The notes under the pieces were generated by a model. The model saw only the letters and a program-made list of their open reading frames with translations. It searched no databases and was not told where the DNA came from. From NCBI GenBank assembly GCA_963580455.1, contig OY756960.1, positions 22,503,238 to 22,567,237 of the forward strand: a DNA stretch of 64,000 bases, read 5' to 3'. Source of the DNA: Euonymus europaeus. Lineage: Eukaryota > Streptophyta > Magnoliopsida > Celastrales > Celastraceae. How positions within the stretch are numbered: the first letter of the stretch is position 1; each line of letters opens with the position of its first letter. Of this stretch, positions 48,396-60,400 are shown in pieces. Made by a program: the position numbers and the translations under genes.

Positions 48396-48609
48396 ACAAA
48401 CGGTCCAGTCTCTCCAGGTTGTTGCCAAGGAAATTGAGTGGAAGGTAGCGGATGAAGGACCATTCTATTTCACACATCATCTTCCTATCGTCACTCTCAA
48501 GCTTATAATTAATTTTTTAATTTACTAATTTTTGTAAGCATGCAGTGGTGCACCTGAGTCTTGTGGGGTTCAGAATGAACTTTTAAAAAAATGGGCCTCT
48601 TAAAATGAA

Positions 48610-49130
48610 ATGAAAAAAAAAATTATACACAAATAAATCCACATACTTATCCATATAAGCAAATTATATGTCTCATAATATAACCACATCAGCAAAATAT
48701 ATCTTTCAATATAATTTTTCAATTTTTCATAAGTTAAGCGATTGACGTTTCATTCTTCCATCCTCTTCCTATTAAAATTAATATTGGGTCTCAAATATAT
48801 TGTCCAAAAGTCAAGTCACGTCAGTAAAACTCATCTCTCAATACAAGCAAACACATTAATGAAAATACACATTCTCATACATTATTCCCTCTCAATTAAA
48901 TTTTTACCATTGTATGGTGCATTAATTTGTTGAGCCAACAAAATTGTATTAGAATATGTGTTTTGGTGATATAGTTGTATTGGAATACATGTTTTGCTAA
49001 TATGAATGAAGATGTGACTTAACTTTGTGTGATAGATGTAGGTTCAGTATTGATTTTGGTATAATTATGTAGTTTAGTGGGTTCATTTTTATTGGAGAAT
49101 GTATGAAGAAATTTAAAATGGTTGGCTTGA
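48610..49130. repeat. Fold-back pair of the dispersed AT-rich repeat
   Basis: The left half (about 48620-48890) and right half (about 48950-49120) are diverged inverse copies, sharing forms such as ATATGTGTTTTG.TGATAT and GTGACTTAA. They meet near a short hairpin, TACCATTGTATGGT, at about 48905-48920. The same family recurs at about 29.75, 45.85, 46.7 and 57.4 kb. Confidence 0.55.
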
Positions 49131-50149
49131 CCGAAATGCAAAGGTGAAAACGTATTAAAATATGTGTTTTGCTGATGTAAAATTACAAAATAAAAATAAA
49201 AATATTACAACAAAAGGTAAATGAAAACTTTAAAGATACAGATGAACAATTATGCAATCTAGTTGTAAAATATTGTGGGTTCCACAATTTTAAGTTCTAA
49301 AAACATTTGGGATGATAGCATTTCAATTTGTACAACTAAAAGTTGTGGAACCCATAGCTTTAAGCTGTCGACAAAATGTATCGTTCGATTGGCACAATGT
49401 TTTTGCGGACCCCACAACTTTAAACTGTGGTAAATGTGAAACAAACGGATCATTAACCCTTGTTGGACACGTCAGCAATTTTAAGGTAAACGAACTTTCT
49501 AAATTCCATCCCTTTTCTTTTAGTGGTAGTTGATTGTGTCACGTTTAGTTTACTTGCAACTTGGGAATTCCGAACACATAGTGAACAATTTTCAAGGTTA
49601 ATTGAATATATACATAAAAAATTCGTTTTTTCTTATGGAAAATTCAAGCCACTTTTAATATAACTTGTCGTTATATAAGATTGAATTCCAAAGAAGTGTC
49701 AAAGTCAAGTTGGCGTGATAGCCAACCAAAATAATTTAAAAGTGGAAGGAACTTGGAATCTTGGTTTAAGTTTACTGTCCCTGAAAGAGTACGTTTCTAT
49801 AGTCATCGGTCAAGAACTCAAAATCTAGAAAGAAAATAAATGCAGACACGGATTTGAAACGTCTACAAGCCAAACTTTTCAACTCCACTATGACGTCCAT
49901 CTTTATGCTTTGCTACGATTTTCTTCCTATGGGGCTCTGCCAAGCCAAGTAGCCAACCAAGGCACGATTATGACTTCCCAACTAAAATACATTTTGATAA
50001 TTAACCATTTGGAAATCACATTCAAAAGAATTGCAGCTGTGCTTTCAATTTATTTTATTTGTCATCACATTGATTAACGGAAGGCTCATGGAGACCAAGA
50101 AAGTGTAAAAATGAAGCCTAAAAAGGAGATTATTTCAACTCACGTGAGA
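49131..50149. other. Spacer with short related fragments near 49.3 kb
   Basis: Three related motifs (GGGTTCCACAATTTTAA, GTTGTGGAACCCATAG and CCCCACAACTTTAAACTG) lie at about 49268-49440 in mixed orientation, perhaps a decayed inverted repeat. No gene seen. Confidence 0.4.
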
Positions 50150-51297
50150 GTGTGGGACGATTTTCCACAATTTCTGAATTTGAAAACCATGGGCATGTGT
50201 CATGATGCTGACGTCATACATCCTCAACAACCATTTTTTTAATAAAATAGTATCAATCGAAGCTTTAGATATTACTTATACGGCAAAGCTATATCCTTTT
50301 TTTCCTCTCATAATTCAGTTTTCATTTTCGTCCCTAAATTATTTTTTCCCATTTTCCTCCTTCAACTACCTTAAAGTACTCCGTTTGTTTCTAAAATCAT
50401 TCCGGCGACCGAAAAATTTGACTTGACAGTCTCACAATAATGTTAGATTGTTTTATCAGTTTCTACATAGGAGAGAGAATAGAGATTACACATGTACTCG
50501 ACCTCAAAACAAAATTTCTAAATGCCGAAAATACCCCCCTCACACTACAAACACTCACTCTCTCTAGCTCGTATCTTCGAAATCCTATTACTCGTCCCTC
50601 ATACTCATTTGATAGCTCTGATGTTAGAGGAACAAGACCTAGCTACGACTGGTGCTGTTCGAACAAAAGTAAGGGTTGCCACTAAGTGGAAATCCTAGAC
50701 TTGGGGACATGTTTGAGGCACTTACACGAGTAGCTAGCTATTCATCCTGCTAGGCCATTTGGTTATTGGGTGGATGCAGAGTACTTGTGTTATTGTGCAC
50801 ACTTATATTTTGAGCTTGTTTATGATTATTTATTACTTCGGAGCTGATGGTTGTTGTCAATTGTTTCATCATTCCAACATTTGTTTTGTTTTTGGGTTAT
50901 TTTTATGCCAACGACAAATGCACTCGATTTTACACTAATTCGGGACAAAAATTCGTAAATTATGATAATTTGGTGATAAATCTTTATAATTTGGCATAGT
51001 TAGCCACGTAGGATTTTTCCGACCTGCCACATAGTTATCATGTAAGATTTGATCAATGACTTTCCCACTTTATGAACAAACGAAGTATTTTCTGATAGTT
51101 GAGGGACAAAAATGAGAAAAAAATTTATTCATGGTTGAAAATGAAAATTATTGTATTATTAAGAGGCAAAAAGTATAGTTTTTCCTTATTTAGAAGTGGA
51201 TCGAAATTCCACAAGTCCCGATTTTTAAACACCATGTGCATGAGTCATGATGCTGACGTACGTTATACGTGCTCAACAACAACTTTCATATACATAT
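50150..51297. repeat. Degenerate long inverted repeat inside a ~95-bp direct repeat
   Basis: The outer direct repeats are about 50150-50245 and 51190-51297, both with CATG.GTCATGATGCTGACGT and CTCAACAAC. Inside, about 50285-50410 and 51060-51180 are diverged inverted copies sharing TTTTCATTTTC, GTCCCT.AA and TCGTTTGTT-like blocks. This may be an old transposon with long terminal inverted repeats. No coding sequence. Confidence 0.5.
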
Positions 51298-51785
51298 AAT
51301 TTGGAAACATCTCATAACATCTGTTAATTTGTACCCTGGACCTTGACCTATTGACGACCCTATATTGGAAATTAAGAAGATCAAATCAATAGGAGTGCGT
51401 GACGTGTAACATTATTATCCATTTGGCAACTTACGGGAAATTACATGGATTGATAAAAAAAAAAACCCCCGGCCCTTTTTTTCTTCTCAAAATTCATAAA
51501 AGAAGTAGCACGTTATTGATCATCTTCTAGCTATTGTGATGACAATTATTAATTTGGTCAAGATATGTGAGATGTCGGCGACATCAACGCCATGTAATAA
51601 TCAGGGATTAAATTATTGAAGGGGAAAATAAGGGCAATAATACATGGCCAAACTTGACAATCTACTTAAAAACCAAATGATAATGTGAACTGGTTTGCAA
51701 TTTAGGTGGCTAGAGAAAGGAGGTTTCATATTAATGTGTTTGAACCACAATGACATCAAATGTGTCTAGCTATATCACAATTACG

Positions 51786-51880
51786 AATCCCGAATAGCTT
51801 AGTTGACGAGCTGGATCATATGTAATTTTGAACTGTGAGTTCAAACCCCAGTCACAATTGCAATTGTAAAATTTGTAATA
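51786..51880 (+). mobile_element. tRNA-derived SINE fragment
   Basis: TAGCTTAGTTG (51795-51805) fits a Pol III A box and GAGTTCAAACCCC (51837-51849) a B box; the span is about 54 bases, as in tRNAs. An AT-rich unrelated tail follows. Target duplications were not found, so the limits are approximate. Confidence 0.55.
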
Positions 51881-52643
51881 AATAATTTAAAATAAAATGT
51901 ATGATTGAATCTAAATTATAGGTTATATACTCATGTGTATTGAATAGACAAGAACTGACATCTAAGGCCGACCCGAAAATATGAGGTCTGAACCCATGCT
52001 CGAATATCATTGGTCCAAAAAATTGAGCCTAGCCTAGGGTCACGGGCCAAATGATGAGGCCTAGTGATATCTCGATCGAAATTCAAAATTAATTGAAAAT
52101 GATATTATTTGGGATAATAATTCCGTGCATTTTCCACGGAAAGTCTATCTAGATGCCAAGCAAGTCCACATTAACATGCAATCATGAAGTCACTGCATGA
52201 CGAAAGCACCGATGACGAATCCATGTTTAATTTATAGCAACTTTAATTTCATGGGATATGTCTACTTCGAGTCATCACTCCAAAAACCAATCGGCACGTT
52301 TTGGCGTGTACATGTGTTTTTTTGTTTTCCCAATGTGAATCGCACAACTATCGCGGATACTGTGTACGTTGAGCTATACAATCAATCAATCAAATAATGA
52401 TCAATATATATAGAATTATAGATATTAAGTACATCCACTCTATTTACTAAAAGACTCACCCGACCTCTTCTTATTTCTTAACACCCTACTTTTGCTTACG
52501 TTTTTTGCACCATGGGAGATCACGTGTGGGCCCTCTTCGCTTGTCATTGTGAATTGCTCTCTCCCTCTCTCTCTCCTCGTGGAAAATGAGTTGGCAATGG
52601 TGTATTTTTGTTGAGTCAACTTTTTATGCTCCTCTCTTTCTCT
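51881..52643. other. AT-rich spacer
   Basis: No gene or well-bounded repeat recognised. 51965-52070 has GGCC/GGCCTAG motifs that may be an old element end. Confidence 0.4.
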
Positions 52644-52651
52644 GTTATAGA

Positions 52652-53191
52652 TAGGGGTGTAAATGAGTCGAGTGGCTCCGCATTCGCTTCGAAAAAAATT
52701 CGTTCGTATTCGATTCGATTCATAAATGAGCAGAGCTTGAGTTTGATTTTAAAACTCGATTCATAAACGAGTCGAGTTTGAGCATTACAAAGCTCTGCTC
52801 ATTAAGACACGCGAACTAACTTGTTGGCTTGACTTATAGCTCGCCTTGTGGGTACATATATATATATATGTGTGTGTGTGTAATAGTTCTTTGCATTTCA
52901 ATTAACATTATTAATATGTTTGAATGTAATAAATTATCATGTTATTCAATGTATTAATAACTCATTAAGTATCATTATTATTATTAGTATATTACATGAA
53001 AACTGAATATTAACATATATTTATTAAATATCATTATTATTATCGAGCTCGAGCTCGACTCATTTATTGATTTATCAAGTTTTTAACGAGCCAAGCTCGA
53101 ACTCGACTCGTTTAAGAATTACTCGAGCATTTAACGAGTAATTTTAAGCTCGAGCTCGAGCTCCTCAAAGTTCGACTCGTTTATACCCCTA
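52652..53191. mobile_element. Non-autonomous hAT-like element (CTCGAG/ACGAG-rich ends)
   Basis: A perfect 8-bp duplication GTTATAGA lies at 52644-52651 and 53192-53199. Ends are inverted: TAGGGGTGTAAATGAGTCGA, and on the other strand TAGGGGTATAAACGAGTCGA. Both sides carry many CTCGA/TCGAG units. The core is AT-rich with no transposase. This TAGGGGTGTAAA family is common in eudicots. Confidence 0.9.
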
Positions 53192-53199
53192 GTTATAGA

Positions 53200-55635
53200 T
53201 CTTCTTCTTCTGCTTCACAATCTCTTTTCTTGTTTTTTTGTAATTTTAAATTTTTTCGAAAATAGAGTTTGAGTGGTTATTCACTTATTTGAGTTTGAGG
53301 TTTAGATCTGAGAAGTTAAGAGGTTATTTCAGGCCCTGTCTCTTAGTTTCTAGGTTTCTTCTTGAATTTACCAAAAAACCTACTTCCTTCTCTCTCTTTT
53401 GCTTCTTGTGGCTGTTGGCTGCTGGCCTTTTTTATTTTCTTCTTGGTTGGGTTTTTTTTAATGTCTGAATTGTTTTACAGAGGGTTCTTCTTCCTGGGTG
53501 TTACTTTACAGTTATTTATTTCTTGAATTTGAGAGAGAATGTGCCCGTAAAGCTACGCCTATTATGACAAGAATATCACGGTGCTATCACAATCCAGAGA
53601 AATTCATCCCGACATAATTGTGTTTTATACATATATAATAAAAAATTTAGTGAACACTGTCAGTTTCCCAAACAAGGATTTACACTTAAAAACTCAACCG
53701 CTCTTTTGTAAAATGCCAACGTAGAGGTGCAGGTTCATTTAAAATATTAGGCCCACAGAAAAAAGAAAAAGAAAGCAAATAGGGTCCAAATAATACAACA
53801 TAAAGCAACGCCCAGCCCAAGAACTTAAGTCCAGCCCAATCGGTTGAGAGTCCAAGAATGCCAATGCCCACCAAGGAATCCCAGAAGGGAGAAACTTGAC
53901 ATCTATAACAAGAGAGGAGAGAGGAGTACTGTGTGTCCCAGATGAAACACGCAGGATGCTGAAGATCAAATTATCGAAGACCTTGTCGCTTCTTTGAGTT
54001 TATGATTAACTATGGTGGTGGGCCTAAGCCCATTCTAAAGCAGGCTGTATTTTTGCTTTTCTATTATTATAGCCCATCACAAGCACCCCAGCCCAGACTA
54101 TCCGCTGGTTACACAAGCAAGCCCGACTAATTTTACTGGACTAGCCCAAAAAGTCTACAACAAAAGCAACACTTAAAAAGCGCGCTTGGGTTTCCCTCTC
54201 GCATACAGATAAGAGTTACTAAAATTTATGAAAATATTTTCTATGAATGAATGCGTGTAATCTCCAAATACCTGGCCAGTCAAAGCAACTATTGGTGTTG
54301 TGATAACAAAAGCGTTGACAATGCCACAATCGGATAATAATCACTTTATTAAAATATTATCCCAAATTAAGATGTAGATAAAAAAATAGTTAGCTATTAA
54401 AATTTGACTTTACCGACTCCAATTGGAATCTAACGTTCTATCTTTACTATCTAGTTTGTTGTTGAAAAATATTTGTTTTATATTGGATAGGTGGAGCTCA
54501 TTGTTTCGATTTGGTTAATATAATAGACAGCTAGCTTGTTTTAGAAGTTGCATCAATATATGGACTCATCAGTTAAAATTGTGATTAATGGGCACATTAT
54601 TACTGCACTAGTGGACTATTATATATGAACAGTATTGAGTATTGCATTTAAAAAATAAACAACTAGTATTTGCTAGAAGCCTAGAACCAATATTGATTGT
54701 GACATTTCAAACTACGCATGTGATTTTATATATATATATAATTGATGATTGTGTTTAGGTAGAATTTGGAGTTAATTAGTTATGCAATAGTGGTAAGACT
54801 TAGATAGCACAAGCTGCTTAATTACCTTGCCGGAGCACATAACCTCCATGAATTAGTGACTATAATGCGTAGTTAGGCATTCTATATTGATATTCACTTT
54901 TTTCTAAAAAATATTCTTTCATTGATCGATGATTTCAAAGGGATTTTTTTAAAGAAAAAATGTATTAATCAGAAGTGTATCCCCCGCGTTGTAAGACACG
55001 GGCACGGACCGTCATTTAGGATCCAATATTTTAAAAAAATATGACTATTATACTGACTCAAAACTCATTTAAACTACTCAAGAACCTCTAGAACCTCTAT
55101 GTTATAGTTCGCCCCAGACACCAAAAATTTAGGTAGGACACCGGTCTCAATGATGTATAACCAATAATTGTATATTATGTGACGTTCACCTTAACCCTAT
55201 GTCTCGCTCCTGGTCAAATCTTTTGAGGTAAAAGCTATCTACGGGAATTCTTGTCATTTTCATTCCATTTCCGTTTGTTGGGTACGTGTCAATAGCTAGA
55301 TAAAATAATATTTACACATGAAAATAACAGCTACTTCGTCGAGTTTCTCAGACATTCTCCACTTGATTAACGTCACACTTGAGTCACTAGAAGTACCAAT
55401 ATATTGTAGGAACACGCACCAAACTACCCTTGATTAGTGGGACTGATTCATCCTTGGGGTCACAAATTGTGCAAGAACCAAAAATTTGGTAATATGCTAG
55501 TATTTGTTACATTTCAATCCAAAACATTTGCAACACTAAAGTGTATATACAATATCTCTCTTCCCAACCGAACTTAAAAATTAACTAGTGCTGAGTGCTG
55601 AAAGAAGTCATATAAAAAAAAAAACCCAAACAAAT
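53200..55635. other. Gene-free spacer downstream of the CIPK gene
   Basis: AT-rich with scattered GCCCA/TGGGC motifs at 53.7-54.2 kb. No exon or complete element found. The 3' end probably holds the CIPK 3' UTR. Confidence 0.45.
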
Positions 55636-56970
55636 TCACGTTAGGATTTGGGTTGGTATGATTTTTTGATTTCCACATTCTTCTGGCTTACAAACGTCGT
55701 CACCTTGCCATATCCAAACGATGTCTTTCAGTGCCGGTCGGACATCCTCCTCGCAAAATTTCGCGTACTCCAAAGTGTCGCCGGCAGACTTTGAGAACTC
55801 CACGATCGCCACCTCCGGTGCCACCTCGAAAACCTCTGCCGTCAGCGCCAACTTCCCCTTCCTCCCATCCGACGGACCCTGAAGGCTCACTTTGAAATCC
55901 TTCACTTTCGCCAACTTAAAATTCATGGCCTTCGCAACCCCTTCAAGCTTCCTCACAATCTCCGACGCTGAACACTTAGATGTGAAGATGGACCTCACCC
56001 TCCTTTTGTTCTCGAACATACCGGACAAATCGAACCCCGACGACATGGAGGAGATGAATTCGAACGCATTGAAGAATTTTGGTGATGATGGAAGATTCTT
56101 CTTTTCAGCTGGTTCGGTCTGCTCTTCGTTTTTTTCGGATGCAGGCACTAGGATGGGCCTAGTGAAATCTTTTCGGAACCACGGGACTCTCATGATCGCT
56201 GGGATCGTGATTCTCCTCTCCGGATCGGATACGAGGATTTTTGAAATTAATCGCCGTGAATCCGTCGAAAACCACGGTGGGAATTCGTAATCAGCCTTGA
56301 AAACCTTCCTGTACATGCTCATGACGTTCTCGTCCTGAAATGGCAAGAATCCGGCGAGGAGTACGTATAAGATTATACCGCAGGACCAGATGTCGGCCTT
56401 AGATCCGTCGTAGCCTTTCTTCCTCAGAACCTCCGGCGCAACATACGCTGGAGTACCGCACTGGGTGTGTAAAAGCCCGTCGTTCCGGAGATGCTCCGGC
56501 AGGGCGGATAAGCCGAAATCGGAGATTTTGAGATCTTCGTTCTCGTCTAACAGCAGATTTTCCGGTTTCAAGTCCCGGTGTGAGACTCCTCTGCTGTGAC
56601 AGAAATCAACGGCGCTGATTAACTGTTGAAAGTACTTTCTCGCTTGCTCCTCCTTCAACTTTCCCTTTGCCACCTTCGCGAAGAGTTCTCCGCCTTTGAC
56701 GTACTCCATAACGAAGAAGATTTTAGCCTTTGTGGCCATCACTTCTTTGAGCTCCACCACGTTCGGGTGTCGAACCAGTCGCATCACCGAAATTTCTCGC
56801 TTGATCTGCTCCATCATTCCTTCTTTCTTCACCATATCCTTGCTAATTACCTTAATTGCTACGCTCTCCCCTGTCACCACCTGTTTCCCGTAGTACACTT
56901 TTGCAAATGTTCCCTTACCCAAGAACCGACCCATCTCGTATTTCCCAAACAAAACGTCGCGCTCCTCCAT
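55636..56970 (-). CDS. CBL-interacting protein kinase (SnRK3), CIPK5/25-like, 444 aa
   Basis: A single uninterrupted exon, as in the intronless CIPK clade. The kinase domain is about residues 12-266: glycine loop GKGTFAKV from 18, ATP-binding K40, catalytic loop HRDLKPEN (131-138), DFG (151-153) and activation loop to APE (178-180). The regulatory part has the NAF/FISL motif [19 protein letters not shown] (301-319), which binds calcium-sensing CBL proteins. A PPI-like segment follows ([17 protein letters not shown], about 327-343) that in this family docks PP2C phosphatases. All catalytic residues are present. CBL-CIPK modules translate calcium signals into control of ion transporters. Wording is closest to Arabidopsis CIPK5 and CIPK25. 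The start at 56970 aligns with the usual [16 protein letters not shown]-terminus. Confidence 0.97.
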   Translation of the reverse strand: MEERDVLFGKYEMGRFLGKGTFAKVYYGKQVVTGESVAIKVISKDMVKKEGMMEQIKREISVMRLVRHPNVVELKEVMATKAKIFFVMEYVKGGELFAKVAKGKLKEEQARKYFQQLISAVDFCHSRGVSHRDLKPENLLLDENEDLKISDFGLSALPEHLRNDGLLHTQCGTPAYVAPEVLRKKGYDGSKADIWSCGIILYVLLAGFLPFQDENVMSMYRKVFKADYEFPPWFSTDSRRLISKILVSDPERRITIPAIMRVPWFRKDFTRPILVPASEKNEEQTEPAEKKNLPSSPKFFNAFEFISSMSSGFDLSGMFENKRRVRSIFTSKCSASEIVRKLEGVAKAMNFKLAKVKDFKVSLQGPSDGRKGKLALTAEVFEVAPEVAIVEFSKSAGDTLEYAKFCEEDVRPALKDIVWIWQGDDVCKPEECGNQKIIPTQILT

Positions 56971-59845
56971 GATTTAACTTTTGAGCTCAAAAAGGACCAG
57001 GAAAATAACTAGGTTTAATCAGTACTCTGCCATGAACAGATGCTCTGTTTTGAGGAGGGAATCCAGGAAAGTATGGATGATATGATGATGTTGAAGGAGG
57101 ACATGAAAAAGTTGCTGTGATATTAATTGTGTGCGGTTGAGTTGATGGTTTAGCGGAGATGTTGACGAGGTGAAGGCTGTCTTGTATCCATTGGAGCACC
57201 TGGTTTTCAACTTACGAGAGAGGCGCAATAAATAAGAGCACATAGAGAGGGGAATTATCAAATATTATAAATATTGTCTATTAATATTAAAAAGTCCAAG
57301 TAAACTGAAAAAAGCTTTGAATTTTTCATTATTTCTTAGCTTAAATATAATATATTTTATTTTTTATGGCAAAAAAACACATGGAAATTCACATGGCTTG
57401 CCGTTTTGAGGAATTCACAATGGTGAAATGCTAATGGGACAATAGTTGTTGATGTGGATGTATTGAAAAATGTATTTTGTTGATGTAATTGTATTGAGAT
57501 ATGTATTTTGTTAATATAGTTGAGTACGTGGCTTGACTTTTAAACAATAAAGGTAGGACTATTAATTTTAGTGAGAAAAGTGTGGAACGATAGAAAATTA
57601 GTGGTGTATATATATATATTATTGTATGAATACGATGAAAAAATAATGTTACATATATATGAAATATCATTAGATAGTTGAATGCGTGGGAGTTGATCAA
57701 AATGGGTGGACGGGTAGGACATATATACAAGCAACAGTGCCATTTACCTAAGGATAAATAATACATCTCCGATAATTATATTAGTTACGAATTTGCACAT
57801 TATTTGTGGTTAAATAGAAGTAAAAGTGGCCAAATAGCAAACAAACAAATTAATTAAGAACAAACAAATGTATTTGATAACAATTAGTAAATAATTTTAA
57901 TTGCTTACCCTATATCAAGATATTGATTGGAGGAACACTTGACGCGATCGATCACCTATATTTTGGTCTTTAATCGGCCACTAACAACGCTCCACCAAAG
58001 ATAATTATATCGTTTGGGTCCCCTAAATCATGTAAAGTATGTGCTGGCCATTATTATTGATTTAATTTAACACTCGGAGCTCACTTTAATTAAACCAACC
58101 ATGCTCAAACAAACAAGTAAGAGGAATCAAAGGACACTTTCAATTATTTATTTTTTCCAATTTTTGTCTTCCTTTCCAAGCGACCTCTTCTTTGTACATA
58201 TTTGTATGTTTCCTATTGCTTTACTTGTTCAGTCCTTGGCTCTGTCTTGTTAAAAACAGGGCCATTGTTCAGGCTTTGGCAGTTGTTGACTTCTGACTGG
58301 CCAGATACAACGAATCAAAATTAATTATATTTTGAGAATTTAATTAACTTTTTTAGAGATAATAAATAAAACGAAAATAGAGGGAGAGGTGGGCAATATG
58401 GTCCTCACGTGGGCATGCCTCAACCTTGTTAGGCCAAGTGTCCCAAAATAATTGCAACGATTCAACACCTCTAATCTATTGAGGGCTCTGTTGTCGAGTG
58501 CCAATGGACCCCAATCCATTGAAAATGGCACACTTTTTTTTTTTCTTGATTTTTTTGTGTGTGTAAATTTAGTTATTTAGAAGTACCTCTCACAATTCAC
58601 AATTAATTATTTATTATACATTTAACAAAAATTGAATAAACTAGCATACAAGTTTATATATATATTAAACGAAAATAATATCATATAAATTTATTATTTG
58701 TATATCGCCAAATCCAAGTCATCAGGTCGCACTCATTTAAATTTTCCACTTGACAACAAGATAGTCAAAATCTAGCACCCATTTGATCTCCTTGAAAAAA
58801 TGGTTCAATGTATAATATGTGCCCAATTTCTGAATTTGGGACAATTGATTTACCAATTAGCCTACTTTGGATGGGCTTGAGAAAATTGGGGTCCACTTTG
58901 GAATTCTGGATGGTATTTTTGAAAATATGGCAAACTTCGAATTATGACCCGAACATAATTGGCTAACTGGTCCATTTCTAATGGGCTTGGCAAAAACCTA
59001 GTCCATTTCTAATGGGCTAGCCAAAATCCGAGCCCACTTGTAAAGTGCTTTAAGCAATTTATGACCCGAACAGAACAACTTGAGCTGTTTACGTTAGAAT
59101 GTTGGGCGTAATTTTAATGGGCTGGACCTCTGGAGCAGAATCCTACCTTATATAATTATATCAACATCTAAGTTCCAAATTAATTTTTAATTAAGGTCCA
59201 TTAAATGGGGCCGAGACAACTGTAGGACTAGTTTAAATGGCCATTTCCTTAAAATAAATGGGCTCGCACCATCAAATGGATCACAACCAATACAAATGGG
59301 CTCAGGCCTAAACAGAAAAGAAATACACAAATAGACGTCGGCTAAATCCTAAAAGGCAGGCCCATCAAAACATCATAGGATGAACAAGACAAGTACACAA
59401 GCGTCATAGAACTTGGGTCCAAGAAGACGAGTGACTGACTCATGTCTGTTTCGGACTTCGGGTTCCAATTAAATGACTCAACTTGGGCCTAAAGATCCAT
59501 CATCTCACCAAGAATATCCTGCACAAAAACCAGAATCAGAATGCACATCATGAATCCTAATGTACCTCTTCCTCGCAATTTTCTTTTACAGCTTAAGAAT
59601 TACAAGAAAAAAGGTGCCCAACTCTCTCAATAACTTTGCTCAATTTGAATGATCTTAGACCATGTTTTATAAATTCATACCTGAGGCCACAAACTCAAAA
59701 TGGTCCATTTATGCTTTAGCATCATCAACAAATCGTACAATCAAGTTCATCCGCAGGACGTTCTGTATTAGAAACAATGATGGAGAGGGAAAACCAAAGA
59801 ACTCCTCAATGGGAGTAATCAACATCCAATATCTTTTTCAATATT
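56971..59845. other. CIPK promoter and AT-rich spacer
   Basis: 56971-57260 is the likely CIPK leader and promoter. About 57400-57610 is another copy of the dispersed AT-rich repeat (ATGTATTTTGTTGATGTAAT, GTGGCTTGACTTTTAAACA). 58800-59500 has many GGGCT/GGCCC words but no recognised element. No gene called. Confidence 0.45.
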
Positions 59846-60400
59846 AACCCTTTTTCTTTTTTTATTAAAGAGGATAACATCTCATTAAATTTATTAATAG
59901 TCTCATGTATGGCGGAGGAAAACAAAAGCAAAGAAAAACCAAACCAAACAAATTCACCTGCAAAAAAAAAAAAAAAAAAAAAGCACCTAAAACTAACCGA
60001 CACTGAAACTAGAGCTTGCAGAAGAACCAAACTCGGCTGCACAAGAAGCACCACAACAAGAAAGCAGACTGGAGAAAAAATGCAACGAGAGAGGACCCAA
60101 CAGCAGAAAAGAAGTCATCCAGGACAAAAACTAAGAGCCAGCCGAGGACCACCCAAACTCCAACCGAAACAACACCCGCAGAAAAAAGAAAGGGCAGCGA
60201 GAAAGCAAAGCAACCATCACCACCACTAGGCCGGCTAACAAAACACAACAAAAACACGCGAGCTCTTAACCACCCACCGAACCCAACAACACAAGCAAGC
60301 ACCCGCAACATGAAAATCAAACAGCAACCACCAACCACTCTAAAACAAACAACACACCTAAACAACACACCACGTATATATAAATAAATGCACATATGTG
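59846..60400 (-). mobile_element. Probable 3' end of a LINE retrotransposon
   Basis: From about 59900 to 60370 the + strand is nearly free of T, so the minus strand is extremely G/T-rich. That strand reads through a poly(T) run, a GTTTGGTTTGG-type stretch and TTAATAAATTTAATGAGATG, then ends in an A-rich tail (59862-59846). G/T-rich 3' UTRs ending in poly(A) are typical of plant L1-type LINEs. No reverse transcriptase is present and target duplications were not found. Confidence 0.45.

Noticed and set aside
60009..60395. Overlapping long frames on both strands
   Set aside because: Caused by the T-poor composition of a probable LINE 3' end; no domain or codon logic.
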